From the NCBI GenBank assembly GCA_951804985.1, contig OX638134.1:81137679-81201678 (forward strand): DNA of 64,000 nt, written 5' to 3'. The notes under the pieces were generated by a model that saw only the letters and a list, made by a program, of their open reading frames with translations, was not told where the DNA came from and did no database searches. Positions 1 through 10,206 of the stretch are shown here, piece by piece. Made by a program: the position numbers and the translations under genes. The stretch comes from Dryomyza anilis. Taxonomy: Eukaryota > Arthropoda > Insecta > Diptera > Dryomyzidae. Positions within the stretch are counted from its first letter, which is position 1; each line of letters starts with the position of its first letter.

Positions 1-757
1 GCATTTATTGTTTGTTTTCAAAGCACCTATCGATCTGCATCATTAATTAAAAATATTTTGCCAAACATTAATTTGCCATTTGTTATTTGCAGGAAAAAAA
101 AATTGGCAAAATATTTATAATTAATGATACACATCGATAGGTGCTTTGAAAACAAACAATAATTGACTTTACATCACTATTTTATATTGTACCGTTAAAG
201 AGTTATAGCAAATAAACGAAAAGATTCGCCCTTTTGGCATGAGAAGATTTTTCAATTTTTCCAATTTCTTCGTGTTTTTTTTTGCTATAATTTTTATAGG
301 TGCAATTTTATCTTGCTGATGTAAATTGTTTGTTTTTAAAGCACCTGTCGATCTTTATTATTATTTTAAAATATGTTTGATGTTTAAAATAGCATTTGCA
401 AGAAACATGCTTGGCAAAATATTTTTAAATAATGCTGCTAATCGATAGGTGCTTTAAAAACAAACAATTAATGCCTATACATTACTATTTTATCTTGCGC
501 TAATAAAAAGTTATAGCATAAAAAACAAAAATATTTGCTTTTTGATCAGGATATAGCTTCACAAAATCCGTATTTATAATTTAGTAGGTTGTCCAAATCT
601 AAAGATATTTTACATACGTTGTAATAATTGACGAGTAAACCAAAATAACAGAAAAAATTTAATAAAATGTAAATTTTGCTAATTTTTAAAGCACTTTAAA
701 CTTTAAAATTTGATTTCCATACATTTTTAAAAATGCACATTCGCCCCTTTGGCATGA
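1..757 (+). mobile_element. inverted-repeat DNA element, right part (left end outside window)
   Basis: Contains two long palindromic modules (7-165 and 320-470), each made of a sequence with aaagcacctatcgat and its inverted copy ending atcgataggtgcttt. It ends with cacattcgcccctttggca at about 736-755. The same order of sequences recurs at 25553-26433, where both terminal inverted repeats are present, so this is a truncated second copy of that element. There is no coding capacity. Confidence 0.75.
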
Positions 758-1829
758 CAGTGACGATACGATATAAATAATCCTAATTTCAATTTTTTGT
801 TTGTTTTAATAACCAGTGCTTTAATTTTAATGAAATTCTTTTAAATTTTGTGTTAATAATAATTGTTTTGAATTTCTATTAAATTTTTAAACAATTTCAT
901 TTAATTTTAACAAATTTTTCCCTCGTATGTACAATGTACTATAAAATTTATATAACACTTTCGACATTTGGAAACGCAATTTAGTTGCTTTAATAGTTTG
1001 GTGTGTTGAAAATATAATAAAAATGCTTAAAACACCGACATATGGAATACAGGTCGTATGAGTGATATTGGTAAAATATTCAAATGCATTTTAAACGAAT
1101 TGATTTAGAAAAACTGGAAGACATGTGTATTTAATTTTTTACCGTACTTTGAGAATAAATTTCTCATGTGTGCAGCTGATTTTTGTCGTACGTTGTTATA
1201 AAATGAAAAACTTTTAAAATGAAAATAAATAATAGCCAAATAATATAGAAAACTTTAAATAAATCATTAGTCAAAGTGATCATTTTCACAAAATTGTGCC
1301 ACAAACAAATATGCGAAAATCAGGTTACAAAGAAAATGTTTAAGGCTAACAACACCTACAGCTTATTATAATGTATTGCTTATAAACTGTTCAAAAGATT
1401 GACTTAGACTTAATAGCAACACTATATAAGACTAAGAAACGACCTTCAATTTCCCAAAATCCCATTGACCCGAGACGTACATATACAAAAGTCTCTGACT
1501 GTCTGCAGTAGAAGAAGCAGCAGGCAGAACAAATCTCAAGAGGCTGTAGTTCGGATGCAGGAATAACACTAGTCTTTTCGGCAAAGGACCTTGAGGCAAA
1601 AGCTGACCTTTTAACCCCAAAAAATGAACAACGCATTAGGAACAGCAACAACTACAAGTAAAATATATATGTATAACCAACAAAATTATATCCAATATAA
1701 TGTATTTAGGTTTATTCTGTGTGTGTATGTTTTTGTTTTTTTTTTTGTTGTACTCATAAATTAGAGTTTCCTTTTACTGTCTGCCCCAATACCAAGTATC
1801 ATTACCACCAGTCTGCCTCAGTTTTCAAG

Positions 1830-2165
1830 TTCAAGGTCGGCCTTTTGCGAGCAGCGGCACCAGCATTTTGAACATTACGTATATAGACCACCACGGGACC
1901 ACCCACACAGACAGCACCACATATACCATATATATACAGACGTCCTTACATCGTGCCTACCACCAACCCTTAGAGCTTTTTCCTCACGCAAACAAAAGCC
2001 TATCGACGACGACGACGACGACGATGTCGACGAATTCGAAGACGATGAGAAAAGCACGAAAAACCTACGCGCGGCGCGGCACGGCACGGCGTTGCTGCCG
2101 ACGACTGACTGGCTTAAACCATCCAATATGGCAGCTGCGCCCGCCGAAGCCAACATCCTTTTGAC
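1830..2165. other. GC-richer island with GAC/TCG repeat
   Basis: A compositional island in AT-rich DNA, with a (gac)n run at about 2005-2025. The minus-strand reading is Ala- then Ser-rich and lacks recognisable homology; the plus-strand reading also looks random. It could be an E74A exon fragment, a regulatory island or chance. Confidence 0.3.
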
Positions 2166-2762
2166 CTTGAGCTTTTATTTCCAAATGTAAATTTATTGAC
2201 CCGACCGTGGAGCACTAAATGCGCACAAAATTTTCACTTCATGAAACCTACCAAAAAACGAAGCACCTCATTCTGCTCCTGCAGGATGCCGCATTTTTAA
2301 GGTTGAGAAATGTCTGCTTCCATGACAACTTTTGAAGCAACTTATTGGGTAGAATTCACAAATCATTTTTGAAAAATACATGAACATGTTGAGGAAGACA
2401 AACATTCCCGCACCCTCCCCTGTGTTTGAACATTTTGGGGGGCTTTCAATTACAAAATGATCGATGGTATGGCTTGATGGTACTTATGACAAATTTTAAA
2501 TTTATTTTGTAAGTATTTCCAAAAAAAATGACGTGCTTGGAATTGATTATATAAAGATAATGACCTGAACTGTCTGTATTATATTTTGGGGTAGTGTGAA
2601 TTTCAAAAAAGGCCTACAATTTAATTCTGGACATTGACCTGATTTTACGCAAACTTTGACATTTTTATAACATAAATACCACAATGGTTTCATAAAAATC
2701 GGCTTGAATGGGTTTAAAAAATTCTATTGAGTATTGAATCTTTTAATAAAATAAATGTTTTA

Positions 2763-4575
2763 CTGAAAAATTGAATTATAAGTAAAAAAAAAATTCATTT
2801 TTAGTTAAAAATTCAATTTTTAGTGAAAATTTGAATTTTTAATGAAAAATTGAATTTTTAGTGAAAAATTGAATTTTTTTTCCATATTTAGTGAAAAAAA
2901 ATGTTTTGTGAAAAAAATTTTTTTTTTTTGATAAATTGAATTTTTAGTGAAAAAAAAGTAATTTTACGTGTAAAATTGAACATTTAGTGAAAAATTCAAT
3001 TTTTAGTGAAAAATTAAATTTTTAGTGAAGAATTGAAGTTTTAGTAAAAAAATTGAATTTTTAGTGAAAAATTGAACTTTCAGTGAAAAATTGAATTTTT
3101 AGTGTTAATTTGAATTTTTAGTGAAAATTTGAATTTTTAGTGAAAATATGAATTTTTAGTGAAAAATTGAATTTTTAGTGAAAATTTGAATATTTAGTGA
3201 AAATTTGAATATTTAGTGAAAATTTGAATTTTTAATGAAAAATTTAATTTTTAGTGAAAAATTGAGTTTTTTAGTGAAAAATTGAATTTTTAGTGAAAAA
3301 TTGAATTTTTGTGAAAAATTGAATTTTTAGTGAAAAATTGAATTTTTAGTGAAAAATTGAATTTTTAGTGAAAAATTTAATTTTTAGTGAACAATTTAAT
3401 TTTTAGTGAAAAATTTAATTTTTAGTGAAAAATTTAATTTTTAGTGAAAAAATAATTTTTAGGGAAAAATAGAATTTTTAGTGAAAAATTAAATTTTTAG
3501 TAAAAAATTGAATTTTTGTGAAAAATTGAATTTTTAGTTAAAAATTGAATTTTTAGTGAAAAATAGAATTTTTAGTGAAAAATAGAATTTTTAGTGAAAA
3601 ATTGAAACCTGAATTTTGAATGAAAAATAAAATTTTGAATGAAAAATTGAATTTAGAGTGAAAAATTGAACATTTAGTGAAAAATTGAATTTTTATTGAA
3701 ATGTTTTGAATTTTTAGTGAAAAATTGAATTTTTAGTAAAAATTAAATTTTTTGTGAAAAATTAAATTTTTAGTGAAAAATTGAAGTTTTAGTAAAAATT
3801 TGAATTTTTAGTGAAAATTTGAATATATAATGAAAAATTGAGTTTTTAGTGAAAAATTGAATTTTTAGTGAAAAATTGAATTTTTAGTGAAAAATTGAAT
3901 TTTTAGTGAAAAATTGAATTTTTAGTGAAAAATTAAATTTTTAGTGAAAAATTTAATTTTTAGTGAAAAATTTAATTTTAAGTGAAAAATTGAATTTTTA
4001 GTGAAAAAAATAATTTAAAGTGTAAAATTGAACATTTAGTGAAAAATTGAATTTTTAATGAAAAGTTTTATTTTGAGTGAAAAATGAATTTTGAATGAAA
4101 AAATATTTTTTTTGTAAAAAAAAATTGAATTTTTAGTGAAAAATTGAATTTTTAGTGAAAAATTGAATTTTTAGTGAAAAATTGAATTTTTAGTGAAAAA
4201 TTGAATTTTTAGTGAAAAATTGAATTTTTAGTGAAAAATTGAATTTTTAGTGAAAAATTCAATTTTTAGTGAAAAAATGAATTTTTAGTGAAAAATTGAA
4301 TTTTTAGTGAAAAATTGAATTTTTAGTGAAAAAAATAATTTAAAGTGTATAATTGTCATTTAGTGAAAAATTGCATTTTTAATGAAAGGTTTTATTTTGG
4401 GTGAAAAAATGAATTTTGAATGAAAAAATATTTTTTTTGTAAAAAATTTAATTTTTTACTGAAAATTTTATTATTTTTTAGTGAAAAATGGAATTTTTAG
4501 AAAAAATTTGAAATTTTACAAAAATATTTAATTTTTTTGTGAGAGATTGAACTTTTAGTGAACATAATTTTTTTA
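2763..4575 (+). repeat. 19-bp satellite array 1 (about 1.8 kb)
   Basis: Tandem repeats of the 19-bp unit ttgaatttttagtgaaaaa, most regular at 3830-4320 and degenerate at both ends. The unit is the reverse complement of that in the 34.5-36.1 kb array, so the same satellite lies here in the opposite orientation. Confidence 0.95.
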
Positions 4576-5439
4576 GTATGGAATTTTGAGTGATATTTTG
4601 AAATTTAATTTTCAATATTTATAAATTTTGATTAACATATTTTAAATTGTACTTTAAATTAGAGATAGGATGGAACTGGTTCGGAACAGTCACACATAAT
4701 ATTGTTTATTGTGTGTGTTTTTTTGTATACAAAACATAGTCGTAGAAATGTCCCTTTTAAAAATATGTTTCTTTCGGATAAATATTCAATTTAAAAATAT
4801 ACCCTTTCTGAAAAATACACTTTTCTCGTAAATATGCCTTTCGGAGAGATGTTTTTTAATTTTGTATCGTCCTAAAATAACATTTCTCCAAAAGGCATAT
4901 TTTTCAACGCATTGGTTTTTTTCAATGAAATCGGAACCAGAATCACAAAGTACAAAATTTCGGTTCCGAGCCACTGATTTGAATATAAAATAAAATATTA
5001 GAAATTTTATAGAAAACCTAAATTTTCTAATAATATAAAAAATACTAATACCGACTGTTGATTTTTGTAATGAAACCCTATAACACTCCATTACCTTCTC
5101 CTACACACCTTGAACAAATGAAGCACTTTGCAATGAGCTGCTCATGAAATTGTAGTAAATAATAAAATGCTTTTGAATTTCTAAGAATTTGTTAAATTAA
5201 AATTTCCCAAGAAGAAAAATTTGTTGTGTTGTAAAATCAGCGTCTAGTACAATGCTCAAAAAGTATATAATATGTCTGATAAATTACAACAATGTAACCA
5301 TTGAAAATGCATTTTCTATTTCATTTGTAGGAATTCTTTTCAGTTTTTTCTTTGCATTTCTGATTATTTTCTTTTTTTTGGGTATTTTTCCACAAAAACA
5401 TTTTCAACGACGAGGTCCATTTAAATGTTAACTCGTGCG

Positions 5440-6370
5440 TTATTTAGCACAATTGGCGATTTGACTTGAATCTTATTAATAATGTAAATAGCTATGGGAA
5501 ATAATGAAAAAATGCTAATGCAAACGATGTAACAATAATTCATATAGTTCAGAGTATCCGTTGTATGGATCTGAAGTCTAGACAAAATGTAAATTGATTT
5601 CAACTCGAACTACTACTTCTTTCGTTATAAGAAAATGATACATTATCAAACTATTAAATGGTTTGCTAAGAACGATAAAACTAAAATGCATATAATTCAC
5701 AGTTGCAATTATCTGCATCCATCCTTTATAAAAGCAAATAGAAAACCATTTCTTCAACAAACATATTGAAATATAAAATTCAAAATATAAAAAGGTTCTC
5801 TGAAATAATTAATATAATTCATAGTAACATTTATATGGATCTACTCTTCATAAATTAATTTCATCTGGAAGTACCCCTTTTTTTAGGAAATAGAAAATAT
5901 TTTGTACAACAAATACACAAATGTAAAATTCTAAAATTGAATGTATCTTTAGAATCGATATAACAGAAATACATATAATTCACAGTAACAATATTCTGGA
6001 TCTACTATTCAAAAATAAAAATAATTCATCGTAACAATTTTCAGGAGCGACTCTTAAATGAATTTCTTCTCCAAGCAAGTATTGCTTCTATTTTTATCAA
6101 ATGAATATTTTGTATAATAAATAGATTGAAATATAAAATTTAAATATTGAGGTTATCTGTATACGATACAACAATAATGTCTGTATCTACCATTTATAAT
6201 TTAATTTCATGTCAAACTATTCCTCTTTTTTTTGTTAGCAAATAGAGAACCTTTTATTAAATTATAAAATTAAAAATATTTAATGATTCCCTAAAAACGA
6301 TATAAAAAAATGTAAATAATTCATAGTCAAAAATTTCTGAACACTTTCACTGTGAAATTAATTTCTTCTC
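5440..6370. repeat. degenerate tandem repeat, mostly ~125-165 bp spacing
   Basis: The landmark ataattcatagtaac or close variants recurs at about 5530, 5690, 5815, 5976, 6020 and 6315, each followed in most units by a variant of ggatctac and then aattaatttcttctcg. It indicates an old tandem array that ends about 70 bp from the donor of E74A exon 3. Confidence 0.6.
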
Positions 6371-6438
6371 GAAATAGAAATCTTTCGTTTAATAATGTGG
6401 GGGGCACATTTAAATTATAAAATATTCCTTCCACCTAC

Positions 6439-6835
6439 CTTTGAGTTCCAAAATTTTTCCATTCCTCTCATGATTCGTGATGCCTTCGTGATGATGATGA
6501 TGATGATTCCTATTCGACAGCAACTTTTCGGCAAGCAGGGGATTCGCCGCAATCGAAAATCGATTCGTATTGATCGTATTCTCGCTGAGCGCCGTTCGGC
6601 AGGGTAAAACACCCGACGTATCCGGTGAATGCGGCGTCGCACAACCGGCCACGGCCAGTGCCAACAATGCTGTCTCGGTGCTTTCGGCCAACACATCGTC
6701 GTCGGTCACCGTTGAACTGTCAATGGTGCCGGCATCCGTAAGGAAGCCGTTGCCATCAGAGCTGCCAACATTATCACAGGTGACATAATTCTCATCGCCA
6801 TTAATGCTGTGCTCGACAACATTGTTATTTTCTTC
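6439..6835 (-). CDS. Eip74EF: Eip74EF isoform A, third coding exon
   Basis: The exon begins after the acceptor ctcccag (ag at 6837-6836) with EENNNVVEH, corresponding to the Asn-rich segment that follows ATVEVK in Drosophila E74A, and contains VTDDD a little later. It ends in phase 1 after AAA G at 6439 before a consensus donor (gtaggt). The 132 codons include an Ala/Leu-rich patch (TALLALAVAG), the block NPLLAEKLL, and a six-histidine run encoded by CAT repeats at about 6490-6507. Reading past the donor meets a stop soon after, which supports the splice site. The ETS domain is not here; it should lie in shared 3' exons left of the window. Confidence 0.9.
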
Positions 6836-6910
6836 CTGGGAGTGGAATTAAAATTTAGTAGAGTTTCAATTAACATTTTTAATAGAAAATATAAATTTCA
6901 TGATTTTTAC
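6836..6910 (-). other. E74A intron 2 (75 bp)
   Basis: This short intron has a gt donor at 6910-6909 and an ag acceptor at 6837-6836. It is AT-rich with a pyrimidine-bearing 3' end (ccactcccag). Removing it joins VEVK to EENNNV in frame. Its size is typical of small fly introns and contrasts with the kilobase introns on each side. Confidence 0.88.
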
Positions 6911-7099
6911 TTTTACTTCAACTGTGGCCAAGTCGGAGAGTAGACTCTCAATTTCGAAATTACTCTCGGACAATTGTCGAAAGAGTTCCTCCGAGGAGTC
7001 GCTGCATAGTGGTTCGATTGCGTTCAGTTCACCACAACTGCCTTCGGCGCCGGTATCTGCGGATTCTGTGCGTTGCGAATTCGTTTGAGGACTTCCTTC
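6911..7099 (-). CDS. Eip74EF: Eip74EF isoform A, second coding exon
   Basis: This 63-codon exon continues the E74A amino-terminal region. Its acceptor is cattgcag (ag at 7101-7100) and its donor follows AAA at 6911 (gtaaaa). Both junctions are phase 0 and join in frame to the flanking exons. The stretch SESNFEIESLLSDLATVEVK is the strongest match to Drosophila E74A; the preceding EPLC and DSSEELFR also match, while the first 25 or so residues (Ser/Thr/Glu-rich) have diverged and are shorter than in Drosophila. The acidic composition fits a regulatory amino-terminal region, not a DNA-binding domain. The reading frame is intact, so I see no sign of a pseudogene. Confidence 0.92.
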
Positions 7100-7137
7100 C
7101 TGCAATGTGTTGTCAAATAGTATTAATTAAAAAAAAA

Positions 7138-7874
7138 ACCAGTTGGGAAGGTTAGATCACATGGGAAATTTTAAAGTAGGTGTAATTATGATAGTTAGGA
7201 TTATCTAAATTATAGTCGGTCTAAGCCGACTATAAATACCCTACACATATGTGTGGTTACCATTCAAAGTGATATATAGGTCACCAGGGTATACGAATCC
7301 TGAAAATAACTACAAACATTCAATCGCTGAAGAATTTCCATTCATTTAATACCCATATTTACAAATGGGTAGGTGTACCGAATTTCGATTTTTTTTTTTG
7401 TGAACCACAAGTCTTTTCGCCGGAAAACATTATTATCATGTATTTGAGCATGATATCAATATATATTTGACCAAAAAAGTTTACCTAAGCACGTATACAT
7501 AAAAATTGATCTTTATATGTACATTTTATATGAGGTATTTGAACATAAGTGGTCGGATCATAGGTCACAATGGACCGATCTCGCCAATTTTTTCGCACAT
7601 ACAGCGTAGGTATATTAGTAATCTAAGTTATAAGTTTCATTTATCTAGCTCTTCAATTTTAAAAGTCTTAGGGATTTCAACAGACAGACAGACAGACAGA
7701 CGGACAGACAGACGGACAGACAGACAGACGGACAGACGGACATCGCTAAATCGACTCAGGAGGTCATGCTGATCAAGAATATATATACTTTTCCATACCG
7801 GAGATGCTTCCTTCTGGGTGTTACAAACGGCGTACCAAACTGAATATACCCTTTCACTCTTAGTGTAGGGTATA
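7138..7874 (+). mobile_element. mini-me/DINE-like element, copy A
   Basis: About 737 bp, nearly identical to 57032-57767 and to the reverse of 28307-29040. It runs from aaccagttgggaaggttag, through a hairpin (atagtcgg...ccgactat), taccctacaca, a (GACA/GACG)n tract at 7680-7742, to agtgtagggtata. Known: dipteran mini-me elements carry a (GTCY)n proto-microsatellite and have been linked to Helitron-like DINE-1 elements. It has no coding capacity, and the high identity among copies suggests recent movement. Confidence 0.85.
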
Positions 7875-8541
7875 AAAAAAAAAAAATAATTGAGTACGTT
7901 ATGCATATTTTGTGCTGCCACCTAGAGCAAATTTTAAAATTTTGATTTTGAAGTTTTTGTGAATATCGTACATATTTATATATTTTAAACAATTTTAATA
8001 TGAATTTCAATATTTTTTGTAATATTTTTGTTGTACAAAATATAATGACGTGGAATCGGCAGATCAACCAAAGATTTGGCAGCACCATCGCAGAAATTAA
8101 TAAAATTTTGTTGGATTTACGTCTTAAAATTAAGATAAATACAAAATTTCACTTCCCTAACTATAATAGTTCCAGAGATATACGTGCTTGAAATATAAAA
8201 AACTCACACAAAAACACAAAATTGGGTTTGCTAAACTAACTGTCGTTTAAGCAATAGTGAAACTAGATAATACTCTTAAACGGCGTTGTAAAGGTTATTG
8301 GGTATAAAATTGGGTATTTAACAATATTTAATATAAGGGTGACCATAGGTAGAATGACATCATAATAACAATCAAAGGGGAATATCTCAATAACTCCCAT
8401 TTTTTTAAATAAATCAACACAATCAAATTTATGCTAAAACTGCGCCGACTAAATTATTAATTGTATTAGCGTACACATACATCATATTAGCAATCGCATT
8501 TACTGGCAACAGCTATGTGTATTCGCATACCGCGTTGATGT

Positions 8542-8615
8542 TATAGCAGTGCGTGGTCGCTATAGCAGTGCGTGGTCGTTGTAGTAGTGCGTGGTCGTAA
8601 TAACAGTGCGAGGTG
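8542..8615 (+). repeat. 19-bp tandem repeat, four units
   Basis: Units built on tatagcagtgcgtggtcg recur with an exact 19-bp step (landmark bases at 8547, 8566, 8585 and 8604), the last two units diverged. It lies within E74A intron 1 and is GC-richer than its surroundings. Confidence 0.8.
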
Positions 8616-9942
8616 TGTGTTCGTGTACTCGCTTACAGCGCTGGTGAATTTAGTGGAATTCGTGAAATTGGTGGATTTCGCTTAGAATGGCGATTGGCGC
8701 GCATATCAGTTCACATTTGGTTCATGTCAAAAGAAACGCTTATAGAGTTTGATCATACTCTATTGGTGTCGTTGAAAATGATGATGATGATGGCAATAGT
8801 TGCATATTTAAATGCTTCATCATCAGAAAAGTATATTTGTTATATACTTTCACAAGAATTTATATTATTCTTTTTTAATAAACTAAAAAAGAATTATAAG
8901 AATACTGTGAACATACACAATTGCTTTTAAAACGTCGACAATAATAATTTGCTACTTAAGCAAAATCATTTATTGGCATATTTTTGGACGCAAATAACAT
9001 TTTTAGCGAATGTGTTTGCTCAATACATGAAAAATGCAAAAATATCATTGCTAGACCAATGAATGGTGTACAATTAATTTTGATTGCTGTATTTACGTCG
9101 ATTGTTTTTTTTTTCTGTGCAGATATTATTTTGAAATAAAGTCAATGATATTCGGGTGAATCTGGCCAAAGTTAGGACCAGTCAAACGCAAAAAAATATA
9201 AATTTTAAGATGTACCAATAATTTTTTGTATAACATTCTATCAATCAGATAGAAAAGTCTAAAATATGTAGAAAAACACGATTATTTACATCAAAAACTT
9301 TAGGAACTATCAAAGAAAACTAAGTCTTGATTATAATCATGAAGTCCATCGGAAAATTTTATTAAGATCGCGATTATTTAAAAATAGAACAATGATATTT
9401 TTATAAGTTGTTTATTTATAACTTAGGAACGAGCCCGAAGATCATTTTTAAATTTTTACCATTTGTAGGCAAAAAGATACTCTTCAACATATACATTTTA
9501 TTAATTTAAATAATGGAAGTTTTTGAGATAGTTCGCTTTCAATGTTATTATTAAAAATTTTACTAAATATATTACTAAATCTTAAATATTTTATTTGTGT
9601 GGTTTTTTTCCAATTTCAAAGACGTATATCTCAGGAACTGTGATAGCAAGAAAACTGAAAGTGTTTTTCTTAATTTTAAATAGTAAATCCAAAATACAAA
9701 ATATCGTTAGTTTCAGAGCTAGTAATGCAAAAATTTAAATATTCCGTTATATAGATGATTTACATTTAAAAATTGTTTTTTTTTAATTGTTATTAAAATA
9801 AAGTTTATGATTATAAATTTAATATTAAATTTAAAATTAAGTTAATCTTTTTTTTTCCACAAAATCCCCAAAATAGTTTCCTATAGAATATAAAATAATT
9901 TAACTGGCAGCACTGAAATATGCATTTAGTGTGTACAACTAC

Positions 9943-10050
9943 CTGCAGACATGTCGAAATATCCAATCCACCAACCATACTGCCATCATTATCAGGGCAC
10001 CATAGTAAAGCGTCGTCGATAAATGGCATCGCCGATAAGGCGGCCGCCAT
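9943..10050 (-). CDS. Eip74EF: Eip74EF isoform A (E74A), first coding exon
   Basis: E74A is an ecdysone-induced ETS-family transcription factor acting in the nucleus; this exon encodes the extreme amino terminus of the A isoform. The translation contains MPFIDDALLWCPDNDG followed by MVGGLDISTC, which I recognise from memory as the start of Drosophila E74A. The exon ends with CTG CAG and a good donor (gtagtt, gt at 9942-9941), phase 0. The methionine of the family start is at 10029-10027. An in-frame ATG seven codons upstream (10050-10048, giving MAAALSA before MPFIDD) would be met first by a scanning ribosome, so I place the start there, with 10029 as the alternative. The frame stays open to a TAA at 10200-10198 without another ATG. 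The 5' limit of the exon is not determined. Confidence 0.9.
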
Positions 10051-10206
10051 TTGGGTTTTAATATCAACTTGATTCAATGTAATTGATTTTTCGAACTTAA
10101 TGTTGGTTTCTGCACGTGCTGGATTGAAATCAGCTAAACTGCTTAAACGACACCGTGTTGGTTTCTGCACGTGCTGCGTTGAAATGAGCCAAACTGCTTA
10201 ATCGAC
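10051..10206 (-). promoter_or_regulatory. E74A 5' leader segment with 55-bp duplication and two E-boxes
   Basis: Immediately upstream of the E74A start a segment beginning gttggtttctgcacgtgctg occurs at 10102 and again at 10157, a tandem duplication of exactly 55 bp. Each unit has the palindrome gcacgtgc with a canonical E-box CACGTG (10113-10118 and 10168-10173). Known biology: the Drosophila E74A mRNA has a long leader with short upstream ORFs, so this is probably transcribed leader. Whether the E-boxes act in transcription is inference. Confidence 0.5.

Larger units (their letters stand above)
1..6438 (-). other. E74A intron 3, 5' part (runs off window)
   Basis: The donor gtaggt is at 6438-6433; no acceptor with recognisable E74 coding sequence was found to the left. 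The intron contains a degenerate tandem repeat (5440-6370), the 19-bp satellite (2763-4575), a GC-richer island (1830-2165) and an inverted-repeat element (1-757). Stretches 760-1380, 2170-2760 and 4580-5440 are AT-rich without recognisable content. One further exon could be hidden near 1.9-2.2 kb, but I do not recognise it as E74. Confidence 0.6.
7100..9942 (-). other. E74A intron 1 (2.8 kb)
   Basis: Donor gt at 9942-9941, acceptor ag at 7101-7100. The intron holds a mini-me-like mobile element at its 3' end (7138-7874), ending only about 40 bp from the acceptor, and a 19-bp tandem repeat at 8542-8615. The rest (7880-8540 and 8620-9940) is AT-rich sequence in which I recognise no gene or RNA. 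Confidence 0.8.

Noticed and set aside
1391..1651. 86-aa minus-strand open frame with Cys residues
   Set aside because: No start context, splice sites or family resemblance; AT-rich surroundings.
1875..2156. Possible further E74 exon with Ser-rich segment on the minus strand
   Set aside because: Ser runs come from a TCG repeat, no residue block matches what I recall of E74, and no acceptor/donor pair in the required phase was convincing.
7506..7921. Open frames over the mini-me-like copies (also at 28.3 and 57.5 kb)
   Set aside because: They are conserved only because the elements are near-identical; they contain the translated (GTCY)n tract and no known domain.
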